64,000 nucleotides of DNA from an uncultured Paracoccaceae bacterium (GCA_947501355.1 CANMVA010000001.1:620001-684000); one strand, 5' to 3'; positions 16,555-26,085 are shown, counted from the first letter of the stretch. Program-made: numbers and translations. Notes: generated by a model from the sequence alone, not told the origin.

Positions 16555-18366
16555 ATGCTCGACCGTCACCCCAACATAAAGCCAATTATTCGGCAGCTGG
16601 ATGAAGCCGCGATCAACCGTATTGCTGCGGGTGAGGTTGTGGAGCGTCCCGCCTCTGCGGTGAAAGAACTCGTTGAAAACGCTCTCGATGCGGGCGCGGG
16701 ACGGATCGAGATTTGCTATGCCGAAGGTGGTAAAGCCCTCATCCGGGTGACCGATGATGGCTGCGGAATCGCGGCCTCTGATCTGCCACTTGCGCTCTCG
16801 CGTCACGCGACGTCGAAAATCGACGGATCAAACCTGCTGAACATCCACACTTTCGGGTTTCGGGGGGAGGCGTTGCCGTCCCTTGGCGCAGTGGGCCGGC
16901 TGACGATCACGTCGCGGGTTGAAGACGAAGACGCCGCGCAAATCCATGTCGCCGGTGGCAAAATGGCGCGCGTGCGCCCCGCCGCACTGTCCAAAGGCAC
17001 GGTGGTCGAGCTGCGCGATCTCTTCTACGCCACGCCTGCGCGGCTTAAGTTCATGCGCACCGACCGAGCGGAGGCGCAGGCGATCACGGATGTGATCAAG
17101 CGTCTCGCCATGGCCGAACCGTTCGTGGCCTTTACGCTGCGCGATGTGACGGGCGGCGGCGAAGGACGTGTGACCTTCCGCGCGGACGCCGAAACCGGCG
17201 ATATGTTCGACGCGCTGCATGGCCGTCTGGCCCGCGTTCTCGGACATGAATTTGCCGATAACGCGCTGCGCATCGACGCCCAGCGAGAGGTGCTGCACCT
17301 GACCGGATACGCCGCGCTGCCGACCTATTCGCGCGGCTCTGCGGTGGCGCAGTTTCTGTATGTGAACGGTCGCCCGGTGCGGGACAAATTGCTGATCGGG
17401 GCGCTGCGCGGAGCCTATTCGGATTTCCTCAGCCGCGACCGACATCCGGCGGCGTGCCTGTTCATTGACTGCGACCCGACGCTGGTCGATGTGAATGTGC
17501 ACCCCGCGAAGTCCGAGGTGCGGTTCCGCGAGCCGGGGCAAGTGCGTGGGTTGATCGTATCGGCGCTGAAACATGCGCTGGCAGAGGCAGGCCATCGCGC
17601 CTCCACCACCGTTGCCGACGCGACGCTTGGGGCGATGCGCCCGCAATTCAGCGAGCCGCGCGTTTACCAGATGGACCGCCCGTCGCCCTCCGCGATAACG
17701 GCGAGCCACAAAGCTCAAGCGCCTGGCTTCGCCGAAACCAGCGCCGTTTTTGCGCGCGTGGAAGAGCCTGTTGTCGAGGACGCGGATCATCCGCTTGGCG
17801 CGGCCCGCGCGCAGGTGCACGAGAACTACATCATCGCGCAAACTGCCGATGGCATGGTGATCGTGGATGGTCACGCCGCCCATGAAAGATTGGTCTATGA
17901 GAAACTGAAACGTCAGATGGCCGAAAACGGTGTCGCCGCGCAAGCGCTTCTGATCCCGGAGATTGTTGAGCTGAGCGAAGGTGATGCGGCCCGTCTGATG
18001 GAGATTGCAGTCGATCTGTCCAAGCTTGGTTTGACAATTGAACCCTTTGGCGGTGGCGCTGTCGCTGTCCGCGAAACCCCCGCCATTCTGGGCGAGGTCA
18101 ACGCCGCCAATATGATCCGCGATATTCTGGATGAATTGGCCGATCTCGGCGACAGCCAAACCGTGCAAACGCGGATCGAGGCGATCCTGAGCCGTGTTGC
18201 CTGCCATGGCTCGATCCGCACCGGGCGCCAGATGCGCGGTGATGAGATGAACGCGCTTCTGCGCGAGATGGAGGCGACGCCGCATTCCGGCCAATGCAAC
18301 CATGGGCGGCCCACTTATGTGGAGCTGAAGCTGGCCGATATCGAACGGCTCTTCGGGCGCACATGA
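16555..18366 (+). CDS. mutL: DNA mismatch repair protein MutL
   Basis: MutL couples MutS mismatch recognition to strand incision. The GHL ATPase domain shows [26 protein letters not shown] and [21 protein letters not shown] lies further on. The C-terminal dimerization domain has [17 protein letters not shown] at about 435-451. That is the metal-binding endonuclease motif DQHAxxExxxxE with Gln replaced by Gly. Latent endonuclease activity is expected where MutH is absent, but the substitution leaves this open. [10 protein letters not shown] near the end is also typical. The stop overlaps rmuC as ATGA. Confidence 0.95.
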   Translation: MLDRHPNIKPIIRQLDEAAINRIAAGEVVERPASAVKELVENALDAGAGRIEICYAEGGKALIRVTDDGCGIAASDLPLALSRHATSKIDGSNLLNIHTFGFRGEALPSLGAVGRLTITSRVEDEDAAQIHVAGGKMARVRPAALSKGTVVELRDLFYATPARLKFMRTDRAEAQAITDVIKRLAMAEPFVAFTLRDVTGGGEGRVTFRADAETGDMFDALHGRLARVLGHEFADNALRIDAQREVLHLTGYAALPTYSRGSAVAQFLYVNGRPVRDKLLIGALRGAYSDFLSRDRHPAACLFIDCDPTLVDVNVHPAKSEVRFREPGQVRGLIVSALKHALAEAGHRASTTVADATLGAMRPQFSEPRVYQMDRPSPSAITASHKAQAPGFAETSAVFARVEEPVVEDADHPLGAARAQVHENYIIAQTADGMVIVDGHAAHERLVYEKLKRQMAENGVAAQALLIPEIVELSEGDAARLMEIAVDLSKLGLTIEPFGGGAVAVRETPAILGEVNAANMIRDILDELADLGDSQTVQTRIEAILSRVACHGSIRTGRQMRGDEMNALLREMEATPHSGQCNHGRPTYVELKLADIERLFGRT

Positions 18367-19532
18367 TCCAGATCGGCGATCAAACCTACGCGCTCAGCGA
18401 TCCGCTGGTTGTCGCTGCGCTGATCGGGGCGGCGGTAGTGCTCCTGATCGTGATCCTGCTGATTGTCGCGGTGCGCGCTGCGGGCCGCTCGGCCCGGCTG
18501 GCGGAACCGCTTGTGCAGCAAATCGGCATCCTTGGCCAGCGCGTTCAGATGCTGGGAGACGGGCAACAGCAACTATCGGGTGGTCTGACCCATGTGTCAG
18601 AGGCGCAGGCGGCTGCGCAAAACAACATGCTGACCCTGATGGAGCAGCGATTGGCGCAAGTCACCGAAAAGATGAACGAAAATCTGCAAGGCTCTGCCCG
18701 GCGCACAGCTCAATCCTTGGGCGATTTGCAGCAGCGGTTGCAGACCATCGATAAGGCGCAGGCGAATATCACCAAGCTGTCGGGCGACGTGCTGAGCCTT
18801 CAGGACATCCTGTCGAACAAGCAAACGCGCGGGGCGTTTGGGGAAATCCAGCTCCATGACATCGTCTCGAAGGCCCTGCCGAAAGACAGCTACAGCTTGC
18901 AGGCCACGCTCTCGAACGGTCGGCGGGCGGATTGTCTGATCCATCTGCCGAACCCACCGGGGCCGATTGTGGTCGATAGTAAATTCCCGTTGGAAGCCTA
19001 CGAGGCGCTGCGCAACGCGACAACCGATTGGGAGCTGAACGAGGCTGCGAAGTTTCTGCGGGCGTCGGTGAAAAAGCACATCAAGGACATCGCCGAGAGA
19101 TACGTGATTGAAGGGGAAACGGCGGATGGTGCGCTGATGTTCCTGCCGTCAGAGGCTGTCTATGCCGAGCTGCACGCCAACTTTCCCGAACTGGTGCGCG
19201 AAGGCTTTGCTGCCCGTGTCTGGATCGTTTCGCCCACGACTTGCATGGCCACGCTCAACACGATGCGTGCGATCCTGAAAGATGCGCGGATGCGCGAGCA
19301 GGCGGGCGCAATCCGCAAGGAGTTGGGCCTGCTTTACGCCGATGTAGACCGGCTCGGTACGCGGGTCGAAAATCTGGATCGGCATTTCGGGCAGGCCAGC
19401 AAGGACATAGCAGATATCAAGATCTCGGCCGACAAGGCCGGGCGCCGCGCAAAGCGGCTGGATAACTTTGATTTTGAGGAACTGGCCGAGGATCGTGATA
19501 AGGTCGTCCCCCTGAAAGGCCCCGCGGAATAG
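18363..19532 (+). CDS. rmuC: DNA recombination protein RmuC family
   Basis: From ATG 18363, overlapping the mutL stop as ATGA, the product has 389 residues. One membrane segment (about residues 15-36, [19 protein letters not shown]) is followed by a long coiled coil (about 45-140), then the RmuC nuclease-like domain with [25 protein letters not shown] and [14 protein letters not shown]. RmuC limits inversion between short inverted repeats in E. coli. Its biochemical activity is unsettled. Coupling to mutL suggests joint genome-stability control. Confidence 0.92.
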   Translation: MIQIGDQTYALSDPLVVAALIGAAVVLLIVILLIVAVRAAGRSARLAEPLVQQIGILGQRVQMLGDGQQQLSGGLTHVSEAQAAAQNNMLTLMEQRLAQVTEKMNENLQGSARRTAQSLGDLQQRLQTIDKAQANITKLSGDVLSLQDILSNKQTRGAFGEIQLHDIVSKALPKDSYSLQATLSNGRRADCLIHLPNPPGPIVVDSKFPLEAYEALRNATTDWELNEAAKFLRASVKKHIKDIAERYVIEGETADGALMFLPSEAVYAELHANFPELVREGFAARVWIVSPTTCMATLNTMRAILKDARMREQAGAIRKELGLLYADVDRLGTRVENLDRHFGQASKDIADIKISADKAGRRAKRLDNFDFEELAEDRDKVVPLKGPAE

Positions 19533-19556
19533 GGTCTTTGCCAAAGGATCACGCCC

Positions 19557-20012
19557 ATGCCAATCATCAAACGCGCCGACGCCACAGTTGAGGAAATGAC
19601 GCCTGAGAATGCCGATGCACTGGGCCCTTACCGCGCGTATTTGTTGAGCGATGCGGGAGGGTTGACCCAGTTCGGCGCGTTTGTCGAAGTGCTCGCTCCC
19701 GGCTCTCGCTCGTCCGAGAAGCATTACCACATGACCCAGGATGAGTTCGTCTACGTGCTGGAGGGGACGGTGACCTTGCATGAGGGTGAGAGCAGCACTG
19801 ATATGGGCGCAGGGGACGCTGCGACCTTCAAGGCAGGTGTGCCGGTCGGGCATTGCTTTGAGAACCGCTCGGACAGGCTGGTGACCTACCTTGTTGTTGG
19901 CACGCGGTCAGGCGATGACGTGGTGCATTACACCGAGAAAGATAAGGTGCTTACGATTAAGGATGGGGTTCGTCAGCTTGCCGATCGTAAAGGCAATCCA
20001 ATCCCGGAATGA
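19557..20012 (+). CDS. Cupin-domain protein
   Basis: The 151-residue single-domain cupin has the metal-binding motif around SEKHYHMTQDEFVYVLEG (two His and one Glu) and a second motif with GVPVGHCFEN. A metal-bound enzyme or binding role is likely, but the substrate cannot be told. It starts 24 bp after rmuC on the same strand, so it may be the last gene of that transcript. A strong hairpin lies right after its stop. Confidence 0.85.
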   Translation: MPIIKRADATVEEMTPENADALGPYRAYLLSDAGGLTQFGAFVEVLAPGSRSSEKHYHMTQDEFVYVLEGTVTLHEGESSTDMGAGDAATFKAGVPVGHCFENRSDRLVTYLVVGTRSGDDVVHYTEKDKVLTIKDGVRQLADRKGNPIPE

Positions 20013-20014
20013 AA

Positions 20015-20037
20015 AAGGGCGGGAAAGACCCGCCCTT
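20015..20037 (-). terminator. Intrinsic terminator of the ECF sigma-chrR operon
   Basis: AAGGGCGGG (20015-20023) pairs perfectly with CCCGCCCTT (20029-20037) across a 5-base loop. On the minus strand the hairpin is followed by a run of T (AAAAA on the plus strand), so it terminates leftward transcription coming from chrR. It could also act weakly on the cupin gene. Confidence 0.8.
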
Positions 20038-20063
20038 ACCTGGTTACGTGAGTGGTTGTGGTG

Positions 20064-20711
20064 TCAAATCCGCAGGAACGGCTGCGCAATCCTTGGGATC
20101 AGCGAGTTGAATTTGAGCGGCGCATCGGTCGCCGTCAGACAAATGCAATCCTCTCCCATTTCGGCTGTGGGGTGATGGTGCAGTTCCTGATCCGCAATCT
20201 CTACATCGCCGCGACCAAACCGTCCGTCTTCATCACTGAAGGCACCTTGCAGCACCAGGGTCATCTCTTTGCCCTTGTGCGAGTGATCCGGCATCGCGGC
20301 CCCGGCGGGGATATAGAGCAATCGGACCGAGGCCTCTTTCGAAGTTTTCAGAACCGCCTGCTTCACGCCCATACCGACGCTGCGCCACTGCACGCTGTCC
20401 AGATCGCCACCGACATAATCCTGCAAAGGCGTCGGGAAGATGCCAGGCTTGTATGTGCGCTCTGTCTTGATCGCATCCTTCGGCATTTCGCTGATCAGCT
20501 TGAGCGTCGCTTTGAGCGCCCCATCCGAGATCGTCGCGACCTCGTCGCCTTCCAGCACCGCGCCGCCCACAGCGTCATAGCTTGCGGCTGCCGCGCGACA
20601 TTCGTCACACATCGACAGATGCGTTGCGACCACAAGGTTGAAGGCTTCGGGCAGCGTGCCTGCCGAATAAGCCATCAGAATATCATCTGTCAGGTGATGC
20701 TTAATGTTCAT
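20064..20711 (-). CDS. chrR: ChrR-type zinc anti-sigma factor
   Basis: ChrR holds the cognate ECF sigma factor inactive and releases it on singlet oxygen. Starting at ATG 20711 (MNIKHHLTDD) gives 215 residues. The zinc ligands then fall at His6, His31, Cys35 and Cys38 (HLSMCDEC), the same numbers as in R. sphaeroides ChrR. The C-terminal cupin domain shows PDHSHKGKEMTLVLQGAF and ends in CLTATDAPLKFNS...QPFLRI, very close to the known protein. A GTG at 20723, overlapping the sigma stop, is an alternative start. It is transcribed with the sigma gene upstream. Confidence 0.95.
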   Translation of the reverse strand: MNIKHHLTDDILMAYSAGTLPEAFNLVVATHLSMCDECRAAAASYDAVGGAVLEGDEVATISDGALKATLKLISEMPKDAIKTERTYKPGIFPTPLQDYVGGDLDSVQWRSVGMGVKQAVLKTSKEASVRLLYIPAGAAMPDHSHKGKEMTLVLQGAFSDEDGRFGRGDVEIADQELHHHPTAEMGEDCICLTATDAPLKFNSLIPRIAQPFLRI

Positions 20712-20719
20712 CATTCCAT

Positions 20720-21268
20720 TCACTTCATTGCGTGGCGCAATCGTTCAAGCGCCAACCTAATCCGGGATTTGATCGTGCCAAGGGGAAGACCGGTTTCATC
20801 AGCGATTTCGCTGTGAGACAGGTCTCCGTAGTAGGCGCGCATGATCAGATCCCTTTGTTTCTGTGGCAGCTCAGTCAATGCCTGAGCCAGTTTGTCTGTC
20901 TCTTGTTGCAGGGCCAGCACGTCTTCCTGGTCCGGCTCTGCTTCGGGACCCCATGTCAAATCCTCGGGCTCAGGCCGCCGCTGTTTGCGGAATGCGTCGA
21001 TCTTGCGGTTCCGGGCAATCGTGAAGATCCACGTTGCCACGCTCGCCCGCGAAGCATCGAACATATGGGCCTTGTGCCAGAGGGTCGCCATGACCTCCTG
21101 AGCGATCTCTTCCGCGAGGGCATCGTTCGCCCCCGACTTCATCAAAAATGCTTTCACGCGGGGTGCAAAATGCGCAAACAGCTCGGCGAAAGCCGACTGG
21201 TCCTGCGCTGCTTGAATACGCTCCATCTGAGCGACCCAAGGCCCTTGTTCTAGCATGTCGTTGACAGA
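20720..21268 (-). CDS. rpoE: ECF sigma factor, RpoE/ChrR type (singlet oxygen response)
   Basis: The product is a group-IV sigma factor. Region 2 has FAELFAHFAPRVKAFLMKSG, AEEIAQEVMATLWHKA and WIFTIARNRKIDAFRK. Region 4 has LPQKQRDLIMRAYYGDLSH and GLPLGTIKSRIRLALERLR. It is close to R. sphaeroides RpoE, which drives the singlet-oxygen regulon. I chose GTG 21268 because GGAAG lies seven bases upstream. An ATG at 21376 would begin only five bases past the putative -10 box of its own promoter and is rejected. The chrR gene follows at once, and the target-type operon is divergent from it. Confidence 0.93.
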   Translation of the reverse strand, partial: SVNDMLEQGPWVAQMERIQAAQDQSAFAELFAHFAPRVKAFLMKSGANDALAEEIAQEVMATLWHKAHMFDASRASVATWIFTIARNRKIDAFRKQRRPEPEDLTWGPEAEPDQEDVLALQQETDKLAQALTELPQKQRDLIMRAYYGDLSHSEIADETGLPLGTIKSRIRLALERLRHAMK

Positions 21269-21380
21269 CACTTGTCGACTTCCGGTGACACGGATAGGTT
21301 GACCCGCGATCCGACTATATGGGATCGGAGGCGCAATTGCACCCGTTTCCTCAGTAGAGCCTGTGCCTTGTAACATGAGA

Positions 21381-21410
21381 GAGATACGGTGCGGCGAGGG
21401 GAATGGATCA
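21381..21410 (-). promoter_or_regulatory. Putative autoregulated RpoE-type promoter
   Basis: On the minus strand TGATCC (21405-21410) is followed after exactly 18 bases by TATCTC (21381-21386). TGATC with an 18-19 base spacer is the -35 signature I recall for R. sphaeroides RpoE promoters; the -10 match is weaker. The site would start a transcript near 21374 with a leader of about 105 bases before the sigma gene. A weaker plus-strand candidate, TCATCC at 21432 and TAGTGC at 21456, faces the divergent operon. Confidence 0.6.
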
Positions 21411-21496
21411 CATGCAGGTGAAATTTATTTATCATCCGCTCAGGGGGTTTCGCCGTAGTGCAGCATAACGGTTTATGACGACGGAGAGACCATTTC

Positions 21497-22795
21497 ATGC
21501 CATTTGAGACACCGGCCGGCGCGCCGAAGAAGATCGCTGTCATCGGGGCAGGGATCTCTGGCATGGGCGCGGCCCATATGCTGGCCGAAGACCACCGGGT
21601 CGTTCTGTTCGAGGCCGAGCCGCGTTTGGGCGGCCATGCGCGCACGATTATTGCAGGAAAGAACGGCGATCAGCCGGTAGACACAGGCTTTCTGGTCTTC
21701 AACAACGTGAACTATCCGCATCTGGTGAAGCTCTTTCAGAAGCTGGACGTGCCGATTGCCGACAGTAACATGAGCTTTGGCGTGTCGATTGACGGCGGGC
21801 GGTTGGAATATGCGCTCAACTCGCTCGATACGCTGTTTGCGCAGCGCCGCAATTTGCTGAGCCCGCCCTTTCTGGGGATGGTGCGTGACATCTTTCGGTT
21901 CAACAATCAGGCCGAGCATGTTGCTCGCGACACCTCGCTGACCATTGGGGAGTTTCTGAAAAAGCTAGGCACCGGCGACGCGTTTCGTGACAATTACTTG
22001 TTGCCGTTTTCCGGTGCGATCTGGTCGACGCCAACGGAAGATATCCTCGACTTTCCGGCCCATGCGATGGTCCAGTTTTTCAAGAACCATGCGTTGCTGA
22101 GCCATAAGGGTCAGCATCAGTGGTATACGGTCAAGGGTGGCTCGATCCAGTATGTGGCCCGGCTTGAGACCGCGATGAAAGCCCAAGGCGTCGATATCCG
22201 GCTGTCTGCACCGATCGCGGCCGTGGCCCGTGCACGGGAAGGTGTGCGTGTGAAGGCAGAAGGCGGCGAGTGGGAGCTGTTCGATGAGGTCGTCTTTGCC
22301 ACGCATTCCGATGACAGCCTGCGCATGCTCGCCGATCCGTCCGAGCATGAAGCACGGTATCTGGGCGCGGTGAAGTATCAGCCCAATGATGTCGTTTTGC
22401 ATTGCGACACCAACATCATGCCCAAGGCGCGCAAGGTCTGGGCGTCGTGGAATTATACGGAAGGCTATGCCAAGCAGACCGACCGCATTGATCTGACCTA
22501 TTGGATCAACAGCCTCCAGCCGATCCCGATGGATGATCTGCATTTCGTCACGCTCAACTCGACCCGCGACATCCGGGAAGAGTGTATCTATGATCAGACT
22601 GTTCTGCGTCACCCGGTTTATGACACGGCTGCGCTTGAAGCGCAGGGCGTGATTGCCGAGGCCAACGGCACCAATCGCACATGGTTCTGCGGCGCGTGGA
22701 TGAAAAACGGGTTCCACGAAGACGGGCTTTCCAGCGCTGTTGACGTGGTCGAAGCACTGAACCGCGCGGCCCCGGCAGCTGTGGCGGCAGAGTGA
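21497..22795 (+). CDS. FAD-dependent amine-oxidase-like desaturase (RSP1091-type)
   Basis: The 432-residue flavoprotein has the FAD loop VIGAGISGMGAAHML at the N-terminus, FEAEPRLGGHAR, and a C-terminal FAD motif with TWFCGAWMKNGFHEDGLSSA. It is the first gene of an operon whose order matches the RpoE-controlled RSP1091-1087 operon of R. sphaeroides. There the first genes are required for furan fatty acids, which scavenge singlet oxygen. A role as the acyl-chain desaturase of that pathway is inferred from synteny. The methylase of that pathway is not in the window. It overlaps the next gene by GTGA. Confidence 0.85.
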   Translation: MPFETPAGAPKKIAVIGAGISGMGAAHMLAEDHRVVLFEAEPRLGGHARTIIAGKNGDQPVDTGFLVFNNVNYPHLVKLFQKLDVPIADSNMSFGVSIDGGRLEYALNSLDTLFAQRRNLLSPPFLGMVRDIFRFNNQAEHVARDTSLTIGEFLKKLGTGDAFRDNYLLPFSGAIWSTPTEDILDFPAHAMVQFFKNHALLSHKGQHQWYTVKGGSIQYVARLETAMKAQGVDIRLSAPIAAVARAREGVRVKAEGGEWELFDEVVFATHSDDSLRMLADPSEHEARYLGAVKYQPNDVVLHCDTNIMPKARKVWASWNYTEGYAKQTDRIDLTYWINSLQPIPMDDLHFVTLNSTRDIREECIYDQTVLRHPVYDTAALEAQGVIAEANGTNRTWFCGAWMKNGFHEDGLSSAVDVVEALNRAAPAAVAAE

Positions 22796-23550
22796 GCACC
22801 CGCGTCGATCATATCCGAGGCGAGACCTTTCACGGGCGGCGCGGCGCGATTGAAAACGCGTTCCGCTATACGATTGATTACGTGATGCTTGAGCCGGAAC
22901 AGGAGGTGCAAACACCTGCCTTGTTTGGGCGCAACAGGGGCAATCTGACTTCTCTACAGGACGCCGATCATGGTGGCCCGCCGAAAGCCGGGCGCGGGGC
23001 TGCTTGGGTGCGCGAGGTTTTGGCCGCGCATCATCTTGATCTGCCGGGCCGCGTCATCCTGCTCGCCCAACCAAGGGTCTTGGGCCACGTCTTCAATCCA
23101 GTTAGCTTTTGGCTGTGCCATGACGCAGACGACCGGATGTGCGCCGTGATTGCTGAAGTGTCCAATACGTTCGGTGATCGGCATTCCTACCTGTGCCATC
23201 ATGATGACCTGCGGGAGATCAGCCGGGAGGACACGCTGCAAGCCTCCAAGATTTTTCATGTCTCGCCCTTCCAAGACATCGAAGGCGGCTACACGTTCCG
23301 CTTTGATATCCGCGACGACAAGATCGGCATCTGGATCGACTATTCCGCCGGAAATGGCGGGCTGATCGCAACGCTCGTGGGCAAGCGCGTGCCGCTGACC
23401 AATGCGGGCATCGTCAAAGCCTGCCTGCGCCGTCCGCTTGGGTCACGCCGCGTGCTGGGGCTGATCCACTGGCAAGCCCTCAAACTCTGGGCAAAAGGCG
23501 CGCGCTATAATGTGCGGCCTGAACCGCCCACGCATGACGTCTCAAAATGA
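22792..23550 (+). CDS. DUF1365 protein (RSP1090-type)
   Basis: The 252-residue DUF1365 protein begins at GTG 22792, overlapping the upstream stop by four bases. Family marks are the N-terminal HGRRGAIENAFRYTIDYV, RVLGHVFNPVSFWLCHD, AVIAEVSNTFGDRHSYL and a C-terminal IHWQALKLWAKGARY. In R. sphaeroides the equivalent gene is required for furan fatty acid formation and was proposed to act in oxygen insertion. I am less sure of that enzymatic assignment than of the requirement. Tight coupling to the FAD protein supports a joint pathway. Confidence 0.85.
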   Translation: MSTRVDHIRGETFHGRRGAIENAFRYTIDYVMLEPEQEVQTPALFGRNRGNLTSLQDADHGGPPKAGRGAAWVREVLAAHHLDLPGRVILLAQPRVLGHVFNPVSFWLCHDADDRMCAVIAEVSNTFGDRHSYLCHHDDLREISREDTLQASKIFHVSPFQDIEGGYTFRFDIRDDKIGIWIDYSAGNGGLIATLVGKRVPLTNAGIVKACLRRPLGSRRVLGLIHWQALKLWAKGARYNVRPEPPTHDVSK

Positions 23551-24788
23551 GCACTGCCACCGCCACAGCTCTGTCGGAACGTCTTCCGGCCTACTCGCTT
23601 TTCGCGATGATCCTGTCAGGTGCGGGCCTGCCGATCTATATCTATGCGCCGAAATTCTATGCCGATAACTTCGGGGTCAGCCTGACGGCTTTGGGCGCTG
23701 TGCTGTTCGGTTTGCGCTTGTTTGACGTGGTGCAAGACCCGGTTCTGGGCTGGCTGTCAGAGCGTTTGGGCGATGCGCGCCGTCTGGCGGTCTGGATCGG
23801 TGCCGCGCTGCTTGCCATCTCAATGATCGGGCTTTTCGCCGTTGCGCCGCCATTCTCTCCCATCCTGTGGTTCGGTATCACGATTACCGGGCTCTTCACA
23901 GCGTTCAGCTTTCTCAGCATTAATTTCTATGCGCAAGGCGTGGGCAAAGCCGACACCATTCGCGGCAGCCATATGCGCCTTGCCGCATGGCGCGAGACCG
24001 GCGCGCTGCTGGGCGTCTGCATCGCCGCCGTCGCCCCGACGCTGCTGGCCGATTATGTCGAAAGCCCGTTTGCGGTCTTTGCCTATAGCTTTGCGATCAT
24101 CACAATCCTTGCGGCTATCGCGATGCTGCCCGAATGGCGCGAGAACGTGACCAGCGAGCCGTCTCCGATCCGCGAGATCCTGTCTGACAAGCTCGCCCGC
24201 CGGTTGCTGATCCTCGCGCTGGTCAACGCCGCTCCTCTTGCGGTGTCCTCGACCCTGTTTTTGTTCTACGTGGAAAGCCGTTTGAACGCGCCGGGCATGG
24301 AAGGCCCGCTTTTGGTGTTGTTCTTTCTCGCCGCAGCCGCCTCCAGCCCGTTCTGGTCATGGCTTGCGGGCAAGATCGGCCCAAAATACGCTTTGTTTAT
24401 AGCGATGATCTTGGCGATTGCGTCCTTTGCGTTCGTGCTGACGCTGGGTGAGGGCGATACGACCGCTTTTGCGATCATCTGCGTGGTTTCTGGCGCGACC
24501 ATCGGCGCAGACCTTACACTGATGCCAGCGCTTTTTGCCAAGAGGATGGCGAAGATTTCGCCTAATGGCGGACAGGGTTTTGGCCTTTGGTCCCTTGTTT
24601 CCAAGTTTACGCTCGCTTTTGCGGCAGCAGCGCTACTTCCCATCCTAGAAGCCAGTGGATTCAGCGCCGGAGACGCCAACTCCGCACAGGCGCTGGCCAC
24701 ACTCACGTACCTATACGCCCTGGTGCCGTGTGCACTGAAACTCATTGCCGTCGCATTGCTGGCGGCAACCTCGTTGGAAGAAGGCTAA
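23547..24788 (+). CDS. MFS transporter (RSP1089-type)
   Basis: The 413-residue protein has about twelve membrane segments and major-facilitator character of the GPH sugar:cation symporter type: LRLFDVVQDPVLGWLSERLGD near residues 53-73 and RLAAWRETGALLGV at about 142-155. It begins at ATGA overlapping the DUF1365 stop. Its substrate is unknown. The operon position suggests lipid-precursor movement or export linked to the singlet-oxygen response, but that is inference. Confidence 0.85.
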   Translation: MSTATATALSERLPAYSLFAMILSGAGLPIYIYAPKFYADNFGVSLTALGAVLFGLRLFDVVQDPVLGWLSERLGDARRLAVWIGAALLAISMIGLFAVAPPFSPILWFGITITGLFTAFSFLSINFYAQGVGKADTIRGSHMRLAAWRETGALLGVCIAAVAPTLLADYVESPFAVFAYSFAIITILAAIAMLPEWRENVTSEPSPIREILSDKLARRLLILALVNAAPLAVSSTLFLFYVESRLNAPGMEGPLLVLFFLAAAASSPFWSWLAGKIGPKYALFIAMILAIASFAFVLTLGEGDTTAFAIICVVSGATIGADLTLMPALFAKRMAKISPNGGQGFGLWSLVSKFTLAFAAAALLPILEASGFSAGDANSAQALATLTYLYALVPCALKLIAVALLAATSLEEG

Positions 24789-24793
24789 GACCC

Positions 24794-25357
24794 ATGGATT
24801 ATGTGCTCTACATCCTCCTTGGCATCGCCCTCGTTATTGCGGTGTTGTGGAGCAAGAACCGTTTCCTGTCTTTTGAGGCGCAAAGCCCGGACGACTACGA
24901 CGGGAAAGGCCCGCAGTTCGATATTCGCGAACATCTCTCTGGTCCGATCATCTGCGAAGGCGTGATCTATGGCCCCACCGGGCGCGTGTCCTCGCGCTTC
25001 GTGGCGGACTTTGATGCCGAGTGGAATGGCAATGTCGGAACCATGAAGGAAGTGTTCCGTTATGACAGTGGCAGCACGCAGGAACGTCAGTGGACGCTGA
25101 CACTGGGCAATGACGGCTCCATCAAGGCTGAAGCGCCGGACGTGATCGGTGCTGGCACCGGCAAGCAGCAAGGTTCTGCGGTGCAGCTGAACTACCGCAT
25201 CAAGCTGGGCGAGGATGCGGGCGGGCATGTGCTGGACACAACTGACTGGATGTATCTGGTCGAGAACGGCTCGATCATGAACCGCAGCCAGTTTCGAAAA
25301 TTCGGGTTCAAGGTGGCAGAATTGGTCGCCACGATGAGGAAAAAGGAAACGACGTGA
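24794..25357 (+). CDS. DUF3833 family protein (RSP1088-type)
   Basis: From ATG 24794 the product has 187 residues with an N-terminal membrane segment (DYVLYILLGIALVIAVLW) and a beta-rich remainder: DIREHLSGPIICEGVIYGP, VADFDAEWNGNVGTMKE, DTTDWMYLVENGSIMNRS. This fits DUF3833, a lipocalin-like family of unknown function. The longer frame from 24587 lies inside the MFS gene and is not used. The next gene overlaps its stop by GTGA. Confidence 0.82.
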   Translation: MDYVLYILLGIALVIAVLWSKNRFLSFEAQSPDDYDGKGPQFDIREHLSGPIICEGVIYGPTGRVSSRFVADFDAEWNGNVGTMKEVFRYDSGSTQERQWTLTLGNDGSIKAEAPDVIGAGTGKQQGSAVQLNYRIKLGEDAGGHVLDTTDWMYLVENGSIMNRSQFRKFGFKVAELVATMRKKETT

Positions 25358-26085
25358 CGGATTGGAATGGGAAGCGCTATTGGCTGGTCGGGGCAAGTGA
25401 AGGTCTGGGCCGGTCCGTGGCAGAAGTGATGAGCCGCGCGGGCGTCGAGGTGATCGTCTCCGCCCGCTCAGAGGACCGGTTAAAAGAACTGGTCGCAGAG
25501 CTTCCCGGCAAGGCGTCTTATGTCACCGTCGATGTGTCGGATCGCGAAAGCGTTGAAGCCGCCGCCAAAGAGGTGGGCGACATCGACGGAGTTGTGTTCC
25601 TTGCGGGTATCTACTGGCCCATGAAGGTGCATGAATGGGATACCGAGAAAGCCGAAACCATGGCGGATGTGAACTTCACCGGCGCATTCCGCGTGGTGGG
25701 CTCCGTCATCGGCGATATGCTGGAAAAAGATAAAGGCCACATCGTGCTGACCGGCAGCCTATCCGGCTTTCGGGGTTTGCCCGGAACGGTCGGCTATGGC
25801 GCGTCAAAAGCAGGCGTCATGTATCTGGCGGAATCGATGCATGCCGATTTGCGAGGCACGGGGGTCAAGGTCCAGGTTGTGAACCCGGGCTTCATCAAAA
25901 CGCGCCTGACCGAGAAGAACGATTTTTCGATGCCCTTCATCATGGAGCCAGAGGACGCCGCCAAAGAATTCTTCGAGCATATGAATGACGACAGCTTTAA
26001 AAAGAGCTTCCCGATGGTGTTTTCCTGGTTTTTCCGGGTCAGTCAGTTTCTGCCGGATTGGCTGTATTACCGCATTTTCGCCTGA
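25354..26085 (+). CDS. Short-chain dehydrogenase/reductase (RSP1087-type)
   Basis: The 243-residue SDR has GASEGLGRS near residue 10, the conserved LAGIYWP region in place of NNAG, a Ser in TGSLSGFRG and the catalytic YGASK pair (Tyr/Lys). VNPGFIKTRLT follows. It starts at GTG 25354, overlapping the DUF3833 stop. As the last gene of the five-gene unit it matches the R. sphaeroides order. The substrate is not known, though a lipid-derived carbonyl is plausible. Confidence 0.88.
   Translation: MTDWNGKRYWLVGASEGLGRSVAEVMSRAGVEVIVSARSEDRLKELVAELPGKASYVTVDVSDRESVEAAAKEVGDIDGVVFLAGIYWPMKVHEWDTEKAETMADVNFTGAFRVVGSVIGDMLEKDKGHIVLTGSLSGFRGLPGTVGYGASKAGVMYLAESMHADLRGTGVKVQVVNPGFIKTRLTEKNDFSMPFIMEPEDAAKEFFEHMNDDSFKKSFPMVFSWFFRVSQFLPDWLYYRIFA

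Noticed and set aside
16828-18303. 491-codon minus-strand frame opposite mutL
   Set aside because: Antisense shadow. mutL motifs are complete on the plus strand.
21269-21376. N-terminal extension of the ECF sigma factor to ATG 21376
   Set aside because: The added residues do not resemble the family, and the putative promoter -10 box lies only five bases before that ATG.
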